Position numbers and translations under genes: made by a program
Origin: Sternotherus odoratus
Taxonomy: Eukaryota; Chordata; Testudines; Kinosternidae
DNA: 64,000 nucleotides
Direction: 5' to 3'
NCBI GenBank assembly: GCA_032164245.1
Contig: JAVMKO010000142.1
Span: 62,001 to 126,000, forward strand
The notes under the pieces: model-generated
Told to the model about the DNA's origin: nothing
The model's input: only the letters and a program-made list of their open reading frames with translations
The model's database searches: none
Shown here: positions 1-10,773 of the stretch, piece by piece
Numbering within the stretch: position 1 is the stretch's first letter
Layout of the letters: each line of letters begins with the position of its first letter

Positions 1-965
1 CCTGCCTCAGAGGGGTTGATGTAGGAAGTTGGGCCACTGGTATTTCCAAGTCTAGATGCCCATTAGAACTGCTCCTGATGTATGTACAGCAGTGCTATCA
101 GACAGACATCTTCTGGCTTCATTTCTCTGGCTTCAGGCTGGCTTAGCAGAAATGTAACATCACTGTGATTTACCTCCAAGCATCCACCATTCCAGATGAA
201 AGAGATGCCGACATATGTGACCATCGGTCTGCAGCGGGACAGACGTCATTAATGCTCCACTTGCTGAAATGCAGGACTCGTCAGTGTGCAGTTGCATCAC
301 AGAACCTCCAAAGGGCCATGCAGAAAGAAATTGGGGGACCTTCTCTGGGCCACAGCAGGACAATGCAGAGCACCCCAAAGTGCTGTAGAACACTGGAATA
401 TTCTTAGAGAAAATGCTGCCTGTTTTTCTTATGGAAAAAAACAGTTTCTTCTGAATAAAATTGGAAAAATACCCAAATTCTGTATTTCTACCTCTTGACA
501 GCTCAGCTCAAGTCCTCTTAGCTCTGTTCAGAGATTCCATTGCCAATGCAAAGTGCACAGAAACCATGAGGCAACCCCTCCAGAAATCCCAAGATCGCCT
601 TTGGAATTCATGAGATTTCTTTTTAATTATTCATTTTGTTTGCTTTTATTTGACTGCTGGTGTTTGACCATGGGGGGAGGGGGGGTCAGGATTTCCAGGG
701 GTTCTTCACAACCAGGAGGGCTAGAAACGTCCGCATTTCAACAAAACCCAAGATTCTCACAGAATCCCAGCACCTCAGGAGTTGGGCTTTAAGAAAAACA
801 GGGAATGTTATGAGATGTGCTGTGAAATCATGACAACTGACAACAGCGTCGAGGTCACCTTTGAATTTTCAGGACTGTTTAATGTCATGCAGGTTTGTAG
901 GGATGTGATAATATAAATGTCAAGCAAAAAGTCACAAGCTATGGTTTTGTGAAACTGTTTCTTAA
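1..965. other. No gene recognised
   Basis: Short open frames on both strands are below 120 codons, have no recognisable domains and show no convincing splice context. G runs occur near 674-686. I see nothing that identifies a gene or a named repeat here. Confidence 0.5.
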
Positions 966-1251
966 GGCTGGTCCCCACTACGGGGGGAGGGGGGGAGGAT
1001 CGACTGCAGATATGCAACTTCAGCTATGTGAATCACGTAGCTGAGGTTGGCATATCTTCAGCCGACTTACCATCCATCCTCACGGCGGTGGTCCCCGTCA
1101 ACTCCAGTTTGCGCCTCCCGGCAAGCTGGAGTTCCGGAGTCGACAGGTGCGCCGCAGGCGATCGATTTATTGCATCTTCACAAGACACGAGAAATCGATC
1201 GCCAGAAGATCAATCGCTACCTGCCGATTCCGCAGGTAGTGGAGACCAGCC
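966..1251. mobile_element. Short non-autonomous DNA transposon (TIR element)
   Basis: The left end GGCTGGTCCCCACTAC (966-981) is matched by the inverted right end at 1236-1251 with one mismatch. The interior is CpG-containing, with short internal inverted repeats around ATCGATTTATTG and AATCGATCG. The 286-bp size and the termini fit a MITE. No clear target duplication is seen, so the superfamily is not assigned. No coding capacity. Confidence 0.7.
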
Positions 1252-1586
1252 CATAGCCTCCTCCAGAGAGTGCAGCCATGTGGATTTAAGAGAACATCAT
1301 GTCTGTATTTGGCTCCCTGGAAAGCAGTCACTGCATGAAGCAATTACAAAGCTTTGGTGTATGGGTGTGAGCTGATGTTTAGAAGGAATTCTAGATTGCT
1401 GGCTGGGTTTCTAAATGCCAGCGCCCAGCAGCTGATAAAAACTCACATTTGAGAACAGTGATTGTCTGCTGCTGGGTGCTTTGGAAAACTAGTCACTGCA
1501 TTTAGGTACCTGAGAGCCCAACTCTGGAAAATCTGAGCAACAGGACTGTCAAGGGGGGGAAGGGGCCAACTGTCACCTGAGGGGGG
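1252..1586. other. No gene recognised
   Basis: Intergenic sequence between a TIR element and a solo LTR. It contains a G-rich run near 1553-1562 and nothing else that I can identify. Confidence 0.5.
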
Positions 1587-2659
1587 TGTCACGGTACTGA
1601 AATAGTTTGGTACCGTGTAAATCAATGGGTGCACGAAATATTATGTGAAGGGGGTCATAACAGGTGTCTTATGTATGTATCTATTCCATATGTGTGTATC
1701 TATTCCATATGTGTGTATCTATTCTGTAACTAAAGTTAAAGTGCCTGTAATTCAAGCTTAGGCTTGGCTCCTGTGAAGGCTCAGACAGGCTGGGGCTGCC
1801 TGATGGCCCATTAAGGGACATCCACCACACAATGGACTTTGTATATACCTGTCCACACCCGAGCTGCTCTAGGAATGTCACTGCCTGGTCAGAAACTGAA
1901 TCCTGGAGAGTCGGTGATTGGACCTTGTGACTGTAAACCTCCATTTTGAACCAGACTCTGCAAAAGAAGGAGGAGGGTCTTGGACCAGAAGACAGAGTCT
2001 ATAAAAGCTGGAAGAAGCATTCTCCATTTTGTCTTTTACCTCCAGACTTCAGCCTGCCTTGTTTCCAGCTTTGAATGGAATTTTGCTACTCTGGGAACTC
2101 TGGACTAAGGTGCTGACCCACCCCTAAATGGGGTGCATCCAAAGACTTTGATTTGAACCTGCAGTTATTCTACATTTGCTGCAAGCCTGAGCTAAGAGAT
2201 GTGCCATTACTGCGTGTAATTGATTTCTTTTAACCATTCTTAACCCTCACCTATACCTTTTTCCTTTTATAATAAACCTTTAGATTTTAGATTCTAAAGG
2301 ATTGGCTACAGCGTGATTTGTCGTAAGATCTGATTTGTATATTGACCTGGGTCTGGGGCCTGATTCTTTGGAATTGGGGAGAACCGTTTTCTTTATTTGG
2401 GGTATTGGTTTTCATAACCATTGATCCCCAGGACAGGTGGCTGGTGGTGGTGATACTGGGAATCTGGAGTGTCTTAAGGGGATTGCTTGTGTGACTTGTG
2501 GTTAGCCAGTGGGGTGAGACCAAAGTCTTTTCTGTTTAGCTGGTTTGGTTTGCATTAGTGTGAAGAAACCCCAGCTTTGGGCTGTAGATGCCCCTTGGGA
2601 AGCAATCTGTCCTGATCTGACACTCACAGTTGGATCCCACCAGGAACAGCACCGTCACA
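1587..2659 (+). mobile_element. Solo LTR of a retrovirus-like element
   Basis: The segment begins TGTCAC and ends GTCACA, as LTRs do. It has a TATA box (TATAAAAG, 2000-2007) followed about 270 bp later by a polyadenylation signal (AATAAA, 2271-2276), which is the order expected of U3-R-U5. A diverged copy lies in reverse orientation at 33816-34919, which supports the boundaries. Both sides are GGGGG (1582-1586 and 2660-2664), a possible 5-bp target duplication, although such low-complexity sequence is weak evidence. No internal retroviral region is attached. Confidence 0.75.
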
Positions 2660-3530
2660 GGGGGATGTCAATGGGGGGGGTCAGGAAAAGCCCTCAGATA
2701 AGAGGGGGTCAGTGGGATGGAGGGGACAGGGGTTGGGCAGAGGGAAGGAGGTAGAAATGGAGAGGAGGAAGAAGGGAAGGGGGTGGAGATGGGGTGAGGA
2801 GAACAGCAGATAGAAACAGGAAGGGGAAGGGGGGAGAAGCAGGATAGAAATGGGGGGGGGCAGAAATGAAAGCCCAGGCAGGGCCCAGGGGAGCCTTCCT
2901 TTTTGTCCCCAGGAACCCAGGGGTCTCCATCAAATGGAGGAGCATGATTAAAGCCCCCATCTTTCCCAGTTTCTCCCATAGTAGGGCAGGGCTCTGCTGA
3001 CAGAGAGGGGGCAGCTGTGTCAGGAGATCCCTCATGTCACATGGGATCTGTTGGGACCCCCGAGTGACAGAGGTCAGGGAATGCTGCTGGGAGCTGTGTG
3101 GCACTGCCCCCCCCCCCCCAATGCCCCCACTGTTTTCAGAGGAGGTGACCCCCACACACACCTGGAAGCTACAGGGCACGTTTTGGAACCAAGTGGCCAT
3201 TCCAGGGCCAGCATCTGGGGGTTTCATCCATTTTTGTGGGGTGCGTTTTGCAGACATTGGTGCTGGGTTTACAGGCTCTGTGATGTCCCTGTGTCTGTGG
3301 GTGGAAGTGGGTGACTAATGGATGCTTTTGGCTGGCAGCAAACAGAAAACTCAGAACAGGTATTCGGGTCGGTTCTGAATGTGTTTGGAATTTATTAGTA
3401 AATCAGAAAAGTCTGTTTTGGGTCATAGAAAATGTTTCATTCAGGGCAGCTTCCTAAAAGTGCCTCCCCCTCCCAAACTTTGCCCATAGGGTTCAATATT
3501 TGCCTGGGATGTGGGAGACCCACCTTCGGA
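2660..3530. other. Purine-rich tract and unassigned sequence
   Basis: 2690-2875 is strongly G/A-rich on the plus strand, a polypurine stretch with minimal coding potential. The open frames it produces on both strands are compositional. 2876-3530 contains a C run near 3110-3119 and no recognised gene or repeat. Confidence 0.55.
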
Positions 3531-3544
3531 ACCCCGCTTTGGAG

Positions 3545-3965
3545 CAGGGTTTTGAACTCGGCATTTAAGAAGGATGTGAACAAACTAGAGACAATCCAGA
3601 GGAGAACAATTAAAAGGATCAAAGGTTTAGACATCGTGACCTACAAAGAAAGGTTTTAAAAAACTCGGCTTGTTAAGGCTTGAGAAAAAAAGACTGAAGG
3701 GAGAACCTGATAATCATCTTCAAATCTGTTAAGGACTGTTAGAGAGAGGAGGGGGATTAATTGCTCTCAGTCCCCTGAAGGTAGGACAAGAAGCAATGGG
3801 CTAAATCCACAGCAAGGGAGGTTTAGATTCTAGTAGGAAAAGTGTCTAAAGATCAGGGGAGTTAAGCTCTGGGATAGTTTCCAAGGGAGGCTGATGAATC
3901 CCCATCGTCTGAAGTTATTAAGAACAGGTTGGACAACCCCCCTGTCAAGGATGTTCTAGGTCAGC
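3545..3965 (+). mobile_element. Decayed CR1 LINE, 3' part
   Basis: The conceptual translation near 3570-3655 contains the CR1 pattern in which a KKD...LE..QRR.IK.IKGL..V.Y.ERF block precedes an RLG-like motif. The DNA continues as the usual CR1 3' region (GGATGTGAACAAACTAGAG, later a TGGACAACC block). Frameshifts and a stop at 3657 show it is old. A younger relative at 58237-59676 shares the same order of motifs. Confidence 0.75.
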
Positions 3966-4440
3966 GATTCTCAACGGGGTTCCCACCCCCCTGGGGGTCC
4001 CTGAGCCCTTTCGGGGGGCCGCGGGGTCCTGCAGCTGAAACCAGAACCCAAGCCCTGGGCACCCCCCGAACCCCTGGAGTCCCCGCCCAGAGCCAGAGCG
4101 GGGCAGTCCCGGGGTAGCTCCACCCCCGCCCCACTTCCTCCTCCCCCCGCCCCGCCCTGAGCCCCGCCCCCTGATCCCAACCCCTGGCTGGGTCCCGGCG
4201 GTGCGGGCAGCTGCTGCTCGATCTGGGCTCATGGAGCGGGGCAGCCCGCGCGTCTCCGTCCCCATCTGCTGTTGCCGCCCGGGGATGCGGCGGCGGCGCC
4301 TCCGCTCCCGGAGCCGGTAAGAGCCGCCCGGGCAGGGGACCCGCTTCGCTTCTGTCGCTGGCAGAGCCCCCGGGGAGCAGCCACCGCAGGGAGGCCGCCT
4401 GGCACATGGCCCCAGCAACCCCCCTCCCTCCCCGCCAGCT
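3961..4440. other. GC-rich segment, possible hAT-type terminus
   Basis: The segment starts with TCAGCGATTCTCAACGGGG, which resembles hAT-family ends of the CAGnGGTTCTCAA type. It continues as very GC- and CpG-rich DNA. No matching inverted end was found before the minisatellite, so it may be a truncated element or merely GC-rich DNA. The reverse-strand frames of about 150 codons here are compositional. Confidence 0.35.
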
Positions 4441-5163
4441 ACTCCCGTCCCTTCCCTTTGAGTTAACCCCCCCCCCGCCTCCCCCCTAGCTACCCCCGTC
4501 CCTTCCCTTTGAGTTAACGCCCCCCCCGCAGCTACTCCCGTCCCTGCCTCTTGAGCTACCCCCTGCCCCCTCCGCTACCCCCTCAGCTACCCCAGCAACC
4601 CCCGCAGCTACCCCCTCCATGCACCATAGCTACTCCCGTCCCTGCCCCCTCAGCTACCCCCTGCCCCTTGAGCTACACCCGGCTTCCTGCCCCCTCAGCT
4701 GCCCCCTTCCCTGCACATAGCCCCCAGCTACCCCCGCTCCCTGCCTCCCCCAGCTACCCCCGTCCCTTCCCTTTGAGTTAGCCCCCGCCTCCCCCCTAGC
4801 TACTCCCATCCCTGCCCCCTCAGCTGCCCCCTGCCCCTTGAGCTACCCCCGGCTCCCTGCCCCCTCAGCTGCCCCCTTCCCTGCACATAGCCCTCAGCTA
4901 CCCCCGCTCCCTGCCCACAACCCTCAGCTACCCCCGCTCCCTGCCCACAGCCCTCAGCTACCCCCGCTCCCTGCCCACAGCTACTCCCTCCCTTCACCCT
5001 CAGCTACCCCCCCCCGCTCCCTGCCCCTTGAGCTGTCCCCCTCCCTGCATCCTCAGCTACCCTCTGCCCGCACACAGCCCCCAGCTCCCCGCCCCCGCTC
5101 CCTGCCCCCCCAGCTACACCCGCTCCCTGCCCCCCCAGCTACGCCCGCTCCCTGCCCCCCTAG
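4441..5163 (+). repeat. C-rich minisatellite, left part
   Basis: Irregular tandem units built on AGCTACCCCCGCTCCCTGCC, alternating with TGCCCCCTC and TTGAGCTAC variants, fill this stretch. It is interrupted at 5163 by a provirus and resumes at 11222 with the same unit, so the two parts were once contiguous. Proline/leucine-rich frames in it are by-products of the repeat. Confidence 0.9.
5160..5163. repeat. Target-site duplication (CTAG), left copy
   Basis: CTAG directly precedes the 5' LTR and is repeated after the 3' LTR at 11222-11225. A 4-bp duplication is typical of gammaretrovirus-type integration. Confidence 0.85.
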
Positions 5164-5611
5164 TGTAAGGAAAGGTTAAAAATCTAGGAAAATGTCTTAC
5201 TGAAGCTGTGTAACTAACTCTGGGTTGCTGTAAGTTTTTTATCTTGTGTTATGCATTCTTGGAGGCGCCACTGGGCCTCACTCATATCTCCATGTATTCT
5301 TACCCCATATGTACCATTTCAAGGCAAGGACTTTATGTTTAGATTTCCTGTTCTTTCCTGACAAATAAGTAAATAGATAGGAAATAACGTCATGTTAATT
5401 TGCATGAGGCCCTTCTTGCCTTCTCCTCCATGTAAAGAACCATATAAAAAGTCTTGTAATGATGTATGAGGGGAAGCCATAATTTGAGAGCTATCTCTGT
5501 GGCTTCACTTCGCTAGCGAATAAACTTTTGTATTCAAGCTTCTCCAAGGCCTGCCTGTTCTTTGAAGGTAAATTGGGACACCTCCAAAGGAAACGAGCCA
5601 TTTGTGCAACA
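5164..5611 (+). repeat. 5' LTR of the provirus
   Basis: The LTR starts TGTAAGG and ends GCAACA. It has a TATA box (CATATAAAAA, 5441-5450) and a polyadenylation signal (AATAAA, 5519-5524). It is nearly identical to 10774-11221. The interval just downstream, from about 5615 (TGGCACCCCCAG...), is where a primer-binding site should lie. I could not match it to a particular tRNA. Confidence 0.95.
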
Positions 5612-5931
5612 ATTCTGGCACCCCCAGATGAGGACAGACCTTTGGATGACTCCAGGATCACCATAGACGGACAAGAGGAAGGAAGTGTACACCGGGCACT
5701 CATTCAGCCTGTCCTAACTCTCGGCCCGATCTACGGTGATACCTGGAACGCTAAAGTGTGAGTCCCTGAAAATCAGGCAGACCGGAGAACCTTGAAGTTT
5801 GGGAGGCGCCTGGGAGACAGATAAGCGGTGTAAGTATCTCCAGTATTCTCACTGTTAATTTGTTTAGTGATTTTAGTACTGCTGTATTAACTCACTGTTT
5901 GTAGATTCCTTGTGAATCATTTGGTATAACA
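5612..5931 (+). other. Provirus leader region
   Basis: Non-coding leader between the 5' LTR and the gag start. It would hold the primer-binding site and packaging sequences. A short open frame (about 5528-5761) crosses the LTR boundary and is not considered a gene. Confidence 0.6.
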
Positions 5932-7159
5932 ATGAGATCGGGTCGCTCCCGAATGGAAGATTCCGCCTCTCCCTTCGGTTGTATGTTACATAACTTTGGT
6001 AAATTTAAGAATGATTATGGTGTTAAAATGACTAAGGATGATTTGATTAAGTTTTGTCAATTAGAATGGACCACCTTCAGTCTTGGTTAGCCCGACTCTG
6101 GGTCCTTTGATGTAGATCTATCAACCAGAGTACATAAGATTGTTGTTAAAAATGAACATTGGGATCAATTCCCCTATATTGATTGTTGGTTGGCAGCTTG
6201 TGAAAATAGACAACCTTGGCTTATGAAATGTGCTGTAAAAACATGTAAGATAATGAGACAGGGTTCTGGTGGAAGGAAACCCCCGGTACTCCCAGAATCT
6301 TGCCCAGAGAATGAGCTGCCCCTGATTCATGCTACTGCCCCTGAATTTCCCCCGCCCTCTCCTCCAGAAGGCCCTATGTCATGGAACAGCCCCCCTCCTC
6401 TGACAATAGAGGAGATGGAAAAGACAATAGATGACTTAGCTGCTGAGATAAAATCCCTTAAAAAGGTACCCCTCAGACATCCAACGAACCCTTATAATAC
6501 TAGGAGTCAGAATCAAAGTTATAAAGCTAATATGTGCCCAATGAGGGAAGTGGCAGCAGTACAGGGACAAGAGGAGGGAGGGGAGCAAACACTCACATTT
6601 GTATATGTCCCGTTCAGCACCTCTGACTTGTTTAATTGGAAAACTCAGAATCCTTCCTTTAGGGAAGATCCTTTAAAAATGCAAAGCCTATTCTCCTCAA
6701 TAGGACAAGCCCACTTGGGCCAATGTACAGATGATGCTCCAAACTCTGTTAACAATCGAGGAGCGTAGATTAGTATTGGGAACAGCAGGGCGGATAGCAG
6801 AAGAAAGAGCCCAGGCAAGAAATCTAAGAGCCCAGGAACTTTGCCCCCTGACAGAACCAGGATGGGATGGGCACGGAGCAGAGGGCCAACGTAGAAATGT
6901 AGAATATTTGGGAATTATTGTAGAGGCCCTTGGGAAGGCTGCTCCCCGAGTTACAAACTTGTCTAAGATCTATGAAATCCGACAAGGAAAGGAAGAAGAC
7001 CCCCCCCCCCCCACCTTTTTAGGCCGCCTATATGAAGCCTTTAGACAATTTAGTGATTTGGATCCAGAAGCTCAGGAAAACCAGCGAATGGTAAACCTAA
7101 TGTTCATTGGGCAGTCCGCCCCAGATATTAGGAAAAAGCTACAGAAACTATCAGGATAA
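5932..7159 (+). pseudogene. gag: Broken gag (matrix, capsid)
   Basis: Translation from the ATG at 5932 gives a matrix-like domain interrupted by an in-frame TAG at 6088-6090. The same frame continues through a proline-rich stretch (PPSPP) into the start of a capsid domain (SDLFNWK motif near 6630). A frameshift near 6735 moves the capsid into the next frame, where a major-homology-like region (GRLYEAFRQF, followed by PEAQEN) ends at a stop near 7159. The nucleocapsid is eroded: a fragment near 7400-7430 has a C-x2-C-like start without a full zinc knuckle. The family normally makes Gag as one uninterrupted polyprotein for particle assembly. This copy cannot. Confidence 0.85.
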
Positions 7160-7485
7160 GCAGGATCGGGCCCAGGCGGAGTGGGCAGCCTGCAGAGAGA
7201 GAGAGAAAAGTTTTGAAAACAGTAAGTGGGAATAGATAAACAGAAAAATTTCTTGGACTCAGAGAATGTGTAACCTTGAACGTCAAGCAAGTCGATAAGA
7301 AAGATGGGGGAAGTTTAACTCTGTAGTAGCCGTCCCTCGCAGACGAAGATGCCGTTGTGAGGTGCGGTGATGTGTTGTCAACAGACGCCGGGAAGGCAGG
7401 GTCGAAAGCCTGTTTCAGTTGCCCAGGTCAGGGTAATTATAGTAGCCCCCTCATGGAACCCTGAGACCTGAGATTAGGAACATCT
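7160..7485 (+). pseudogene. Degraded nucleocapsid region; protease missing
   Basis: Between the capsid end and the first readable reverse transcriptase residues only about 330 bp remain. I see no D-T/S-G protease active-site motif in any frame. The length is far too short for nucleocapsid, protease and the reverse transcriptase N-terminus together, so a deletion is inferred. Confidence 0.6.
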
Positions 7486-8290
7486 GTGCCCCCAGTAAAA
7501 ATACCACTGAAGGAGAAAGAGAGCCCTGTCTGTGTAAAACAATATCCCCTGTTAAAGGCAGCACGAATGGGCTTAAAACCCCTCATTGAAAAATTCAAAC
7601 GATGGAGCTGGCTAGCAGAGGGGTCATCCCCCTTCAACACTCCGATATTGGGTGTGCCTAAACCAGACGGTACCTATAGATCAGTGCATGATTTAAGAGT
7701 AATAAAGAAGAAGGTCATTGCAGACCACCCTATGGTTCCAAATCCTCACACCATTATAACACAGATTCCACCCAAAGCAGCCGTTTTTACAGTGTTAGAT
7801 TTAAAGGATGCTTTCTTCTCAATACCACTAGATAAAAGAGAATTAGAACTTGTTTGCTTTTGAATGGGAAGACCCAGATACCCACTATAAGACTCAGTTA
7901 ATGTGAACTGTTTTACCCCAAGAATTTGTGTCCTCACCCCATATCTTTGGGGCAGTATTGCAAAAAGACCTAGAAAACTGGAAAAATCAGCATCCAGAGA
8001 TTGCTCTGCTGCAGTATGTTGATGATTTGCTAATTGCAAGCCCTGATCTACAGCTAAGAAAAAGAGCAACCGAGTCCCTGTTAAATACTCTGGGAGAGAA
8101 AGGGTATAAAGTCTCACGGGAAAAGGCCCAAATATGCCAACCAAGGGTTACTTTCCTCGGCTATGAGATAGAGAAAGGAATGCGAGGACACAGTAAAGAC
8201 CGGATCAGGGTAATTCAGGATATGCCTGCCCCAACCAACCCAAAAGAACTGCGAGCTTTCTTAGGCTTAACAGAGTTCTGCAGAATGTGA
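7486..8290 (+). pseudogene. pol: Broken pol, reverse transcriptase
   Basis: The first frame (7486-7863) covers the fingers/palm start (VPKPDGTYR, LDLKDAFF with a catalytic aspartate). A frameshift near 7855 moves the reading to the frame containing YVDD (8015-8026), the catalytic pair of retroviral reverse transcriptases, followed by a FLGY motif and a FLGL connection motif. This second frame has a TGA at 7904 and ends with TGA at 8288. The enzyme normally copies viral RNA to DNA. This copy is disrupted by at least one frameshift and two nonsense codons. Confidence 0.88.
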
Positions 8291-9339
8291 ATCCTGGACT
8301 ATGGGGGCAAGGCTAAACCTTTATATAAATCTCTCACTAAAGAAGGACTCTCAAATTAGAAATGGGCTAGCAAGCACCAGCATGCTTTTGAACTGCTAAA
8401 AACAGCATTAATGCAGCCCCCCTTCTCTCATGATTCCAAATGAACACAAGCCTTACAGACTCTATGTACATGAGAATAACGGTATTGCTTCAGGGGTCCT
8501 AACTCAGCCAGTGGGCCCAACCTGGAAACTTGTGGGCTATTACTCAAAGGTGTTGGATCCAGTAGCCAAAGGATGGCTGGCCTGCCTGTGAGCAGTAGCA
8601 GCAACGGAAACAATTGTAGAGGAAGCCCAAAAGATAGTCATGGGAGCAGATATGGACATACACACCCCACATGAGGTCCCCCAGATCCTTGGAGGAGAAG
8701 GAGGAAAGTTTCTAAGCCCCTCCAGACAGTCCAGATATGAAATATTCCTGCTGTCTAACCCTGGGCTTACATTTAAACACACCACAGCGTTAAATCTAGC
8801 TACCCTTCTCCCTGAGCCAGAGCCAAGAATTCCTAACCATGACTGTTTAGAAGTACTTACAGAGACTGTACTGATTCGGCCGGACCTAAAAGACGACCCT
8901 CTGAAAAATCCAGATGAGGAATTCTTCGCAGATGGATCGAGCAGCATGATAAGAGGCACCAGACATACGGGCTGTGCTGTAGTAACTCCAACTGAAATAC
9001 TTTAGAAAGAAAAACTCCCTGCAAACTGGTCTTCACAGGCAGCAGAATTAACTGCTCTCACCCGAGGCCTTGAACTAGGAACAGATAAGAAAGTAAACAT
9101 CTTTACTGACTCCCGCTATTTTGCCACAGTACACGCTCATAGACTGTTATAGAAAGAGCATAGATTTATTACAGCTTTAGAATAGAAAATAGCAAATAGA
9201 TCACAGATCAGAATGTTGCTGGGAGCCCTTAAACCTGCCAAAGAAGCAGCCCTAATGGGAAGCGATGCAAGCTTCCAGGGTGCAGCACAAGAGATTCCAG
9301 CCTGCCTTGAAGATTGTGTAGTACACTATACTCCAGAAG
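8291..9339 (+). pseudogene. pol: Broken pol, connection and RNase H
   Basis: 8640-9005 is open and contains an FADGS motif, the first catalytic aspartate of RNase H. Beyond a TAG at 9003 the same frame continues with AAELTAL and FTDSRY, the next acidic catalytic residues. Further TAG codons occur near 9150 and 9181. Upstream, 8291-8639 holds a connection-domain remnant with stops. RNase H degrades RNA in RNA-DNA hybrids during reverse transcription. The copy is inactive as a continuous product. Confidence 0.8.
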
Positions 9340-10500
9340 ATGATGCAGCAGCACATGAAAACCTCGCCATGCGGCTGGTGGGTAGTGCCAAGAGGAAAAA
9401 TCATGATACCGTGGCCATTGCTGCTAGAAATACTCTTAAACCTTCATGCTTCTACTCACATGGGAAGAACCGCAATGGGAGACTTGCTGGTAAGACAAAT
9501 AGTGTCACCTGGCTTGTACTTAGAAGCACAGCGAGTGGCAACACAATGTCCAACGTGTCAAAAGGTAAACCCCAAGCCACCCCGACCACCTGCTCCTACA
9601 GGAGGAAGACAGTGGGCTTACTACCCTGGCCAGGCATGGCAAATTGACTTTGCTGAACTTCCAAAGTTTGGACGACATCAATACCTGCTAGTGCTAGTGG
9701 ATCAGCTAACAGGATGGGTGGAAGTTTACCCCACCAGGACAGCCACAACATCAACAGTAACACGGATCCTCTTACAAGAAATAATACCACGGTTCTTGCT
9801 GCCAGAATCAATCGAGTCAGATCAGGGTAGCCACTTTGTAGGAAAAGTAGTACAGGAAGTAGCTAAGGCTCTGAATATTAAGTGGAAGTTGCATACCCCA
9901 TGGAGACCCCAGAGTTCAGGCCAGGTAGAGCGCATGAAAAGAACCCTAAAAACAATGCTAATAAAAATCTGCATTGAAACACATTTAAAATGGCCTCAAG
10001 CCCTACCCCTTGCCTTAACTCGAATCCACAGTATACCTCGTAGAGGGTTAAGGTTAACCCCTTTTGAGTTAATGTTTGGAATGCCTCCTAGAGTCTTGCC
10101 AGCGGGGTGGAGGGAAAAAGTTACTGTTGATTTGAGAAAAACTGAACTTAAAGAGCATGTAATTGCCTTGCAGTCTGTATTGTCTTCCCTCCACAGATTT
10201 GCTGCACCATTCCAGAGCCTGCCCCTGGACACTCCTATCCACAACTTCCAACCTGGGGATCAAGTGCTAGTGCAGAAGTGGAAGAAGGACCCCCTATCAG
10301 AAAAGTGGAACGGACCCTATCAAGTTTTGCTCACAACACACACAGCTGTGAAACTTGAGAACAGTGATAAATGGACACATTGCTCACGTATTAAAAAGTA
10401 CACACCACCCCTCATCCAGGATCCTGGGGCGCCACCTGTCGACCAGTGGACTGCTACTCGTCTTGATCCTCTACGGCTCCGACTCCACCGTGTTCAGTAA
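9340..10500 (+). CDS. pol: Retroviral integrase, intact frame within broken pol
   Basis: This 386-codon open frame holds all integrase domains. An HHCC zinc-binding module ends in the CPTC pair near residue 70. The catalytic core has D103 (IDFAEL), D161 (SDQGS) and E197 (GQVERM); the last two are spaced D-x35-E as in all retroviral integrases. A C-terminal GPY/F-type domain (WNGPYQV) marks gammaretrovirus-like elements. The first ATG lies inside what was a polyprotein, so the start is not a true initiation site. Upstream nonsense codons mean it is unlikely to be made as part of Gag-Pol. Its intact length fits recent insertion. Confidence 0.85.
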   Translation: MMQQHMKTSPCGWWVVPRGKIMIPWPLLLEILLNLHASTHMGRTAMGDLLVRQIVSPGLYLEAQRVATQCPTCQKVNPKPPRPPAPTGGRQWAYYPGQAWQIDFAELPKFGRHQYLLVLVDQLTGWVEVYPTRTATTSTVTRILLQEIIPRFLLPESIESDQGSHFVGKVVQEVAKALNIKWKLHTPWRPQSSGQVERMKRTLKTMLIKICIETHLKWPQALPLALTRIHSIPRRGLRLTPFELMFGMPPRVLPAGWREKVTVDLRKTELKEHVIALQSVLSSLHRFAAPFQSLPLDTPIHNFQPGDQVLVQKWKKDPLSEKWNGPYQVLLTTHTAVKLENSDKWTHCSRIKKYTPPLIQDPGAPPVDQWTATRLDPLRLRLHRVQ

Positions 10501-10501
10501 C

Positions 10502-10735
10502 ATGTTTATGTTTCGTATATTAATTGGATGTGTCATTATATGTAGCCTGTATAGCTTAACCCCTAGAGGTTTCCAGGGAGGCCAGAACACTTGGCTATTA
10601 TTAGCAAAGATGGCTTTAAATTCCACTGCCTTTTGTCTGCCACATACATACGCTGTGGGGAAAATTATGGAAACATGTTTTGTTGGTATTATGAATTGTA
10701 TCCCACAGTTATGTAGTGTGACCCCACCTAAATAA
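10502..10735 (+). pseudogene. env: Truncated env remnant
   Basis: Seventy-seven codons open directly after pol. They begin with a hydrophobic leader and run into a short segment resembling the N-terminus of a retroviral surface subunit, with an NxT/S glycosylation site and cysteines, and then stop at 10735. The 3' LTR follows 38 bp later. No surface/transmembrane cleavage site, fusion peptide or membrane anchor exists, so nearly all of env was deleted before or at integration. Confidence 0.7.
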
Positions 10736-10761
10736 GTTAAGTATAGGAGAAAACATCCTTT

Positions 10762-10772
10762 AGAGGAGGGAA
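10762..10772 (+). promoter_or_regulatory. Polypurine tract
   Basis: AGAGGAGGGAA immediately precedes the 3' LTR. In retroviruses this position primes plus-strand DNA synthesis. Confidence 0.75.
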
Positions 10773-10773
10773 T

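Noticed and set aside
2709..3257. 182-codon minus-strand frame
   Set aside because: Its C-terminal half is the complement of a polypurine tract, and no domain or splice context was found.
5615..5632. Identification of the primer-binding-site tRNA
   Set aside because: The TGG start is right, but the following bases did not match any tRNA 3' end I could name with confidence.
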